A stretch of 36,791 nt of DNA from Alphaproteobacteria bacterium (lineage in GTDB: Bacteria; Pseudomonadota; Alphaproteobacteria; Micropepsales; Micropepsaceae). Under the pieces are notes generated by a model. That model had not been told where the DNA came from. It did not search any database and saw only the letters and a program-made list of their open reading frames with translations. Location: the NCBI GenBank assembly GCA_013140995.1, contig JABFRX010000036.1, positions 1-36,791 of the forward strand, read 5' to 3'. Below, in pieces: positions 36,123-36,791 of this stretch. Each line of letters opens with the position of its first letter. Positions within the stretch are counted from its first letter, which is position 1. The position numbers and the translations under genes are program-made.

Positions 36123-36791
36123 ACGATACGGTCCATATTCCGGTTCTGCTCGCCGAGGTCGTGGACGCGCTGCAGCCGTTCGACGGCCAGGTCATCGTCG
36201 ACGGCACGTTTGGCGGCGGCGGGTACTCGCGCGCGCTGCTGCGCCGGGCGCGCTGCTCGGTGTATGGCATCGACCGCGATCCGGATGCGATCGAGCGCGG
36301 TAAAGAATTCGTTAGGGAATTCCCGGGCAGGCTGACGCTGCTCAACGGAACTTTCGGCTCCATGCAAGATTTGCTCGCCGCCCACGACGTGGACGCCGTC
36401 GATGCCATTGTGCTCGATCTCGGCGTTTCGTCGTTTCAATTGGAGGTGCCTGAGCGCGGGTTCTCGTTCCAAAACGACGGGCCGCTCGACATGCGCATGG
36501 GTGCGAGCGGGATTTCAGCAGAAGGGATTGTGAACACGTTCAGTGAGCAGGCGCTTGCCGGCATTTTCTACGCTTACGGCGAAGAAGATCGCGCGAACGC
36601 GGTTGCGCGCGCGATTGTTGCGGCGCGGGCGAAGGGGCCGATCACGCGCACGCTGGAGCTTGCGAGCATCTGCGCAAAAGCGATCGGGCGTTATGCGAAC
36701 GGTATTCATCCGGCCACGCGGACGTTTCAAGCGTTGCGCCTCTACGTGAACGACGAGGTGGGTGAGTTGACACGGGCGTTGGCTTCGGCGG
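36119..36791 (+). CDS. rsmH: 16S rRNA (cytosine-1402-N4)-methyltransferase RsmH, 5' part
   Basis: 224 codons are present; the gene runs off the window. The enzyme N4-methylates C1402 of 16S rRNA. The SAM site is VDGTFGGGGYSRALL, with VYGIDRDPDA next. The family marks IVLDLGVSSFQLEVPERGFSF and GPLDMRMGAS follow, then HPATRTFQALRLYVNDE. ATG 36119 overlaps the mraZ stop. This is the normal second gene of the division and cell-wall cluster. Confidence 0.96.
   Translation, partial: MNDTVHIPVLLAEVVDALQPFDGQVIVDGTFGGGGYSRALLRRARCSVYGIDRDPDAIERGKEFVREFPGRLTLLNGTFGSMQDLLAAHDVDAVDAIVLDLGVSSFQLEVPERGFSFQNDGPLDMRMGASGISAEGIVNTFSEQALAGIFYAYGEEDRANAVARAIVAARAKGPITRTLELASICAKAIGRYANGIHPATRTFQALRLYVNDEVGELTRALASA

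Overview
The window reads as chromosomal DNA of an alphaproteobacterium: GC-rich, gene-dense, with many 4-base ATGA stop/start overlaps. The order is not resolved. Support comes from an RpoD C-terminus, an FnrL-type regulator with C-x2-C-x7-C, MlaA/MlaC, a typical RNase P RNA, and the arrangement amidase - rnpB - ... - mraZ - rsmH at the start of the division/cell-wall cluster. All family calls are from reading the sequence; no database was searched.

Layout. 1-8.7 kb is housekeeping and envelope: the end of rpoD; a convergent 2OG-Fe(II) oxygenase; a small lipoprotein; a tightly packed operon of beta-carbonic anhydrase, ketosteroid-isomerase-like protein, GNAT acetyltransferase and nitrilase-family hydrolase; then, on the minus strand, an M23 peptidase pair, a secreted S9 peptidase and a SIMPL-domain protein. 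8.9-14.2 kb carries a CAU tRNA (probably Ile2), a bacterial PH-domain protein, an Fnr-type regulator, ettA, a lipoprotein with a clear terminator, and mlaA-mlaC. 14.4-20.0 kb is a methionine-cycle operon: an ArsR-type regulator fused to a SAM-dependent methyltransferase, metF and metH, preceded by a perfect 22-bp palindrome that is the obvious operator. 20.0-25.2 kb holds a DUF4345-like membrane protein, a 25-residue membrane microprotein with a hairpin leader, and a fused HyuA-HyuB oxoprolinase/hydantoinase with an in-frame palindromic insertion in its linker. 25.2-27.5 kb is a TerB/J-domain protein, a hotdog thioesterase, an AmpD-type amidase and rnpB.

Between rnpB and mraZ, which I expect to be near neighbours in alphaproteobacteria, lie about 8 kb of accessory DNA. 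It starts with two diverged copies of a repeat, each carrying six pentamer sites at identical spacing. The pentamer is GCTAC in copy 1 and GTTAC in copy 2, switched at all six positions. It continues with two copies of a DUF4415/BrnA-type antitoxin-like gene, one frameshifted and one intact, that flank a five-gene minus-strand operon. That operon encodes two TelA-like proteins (one canonical, one divergent) and three membrane proteins of one shared architecture (two recent tandem duplicates and one remote relative). A frameshifted orphan gene and an ECF sigma factor cassette follow. The window ends with mraZ, whose upstream region has three TCCCA boxes in exact 10-bp register, and the 5' part of rsmH.

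The best candidates for something undescribed are the switched pentamer arrays and the TelA-pair plus membrane-triplet operon.
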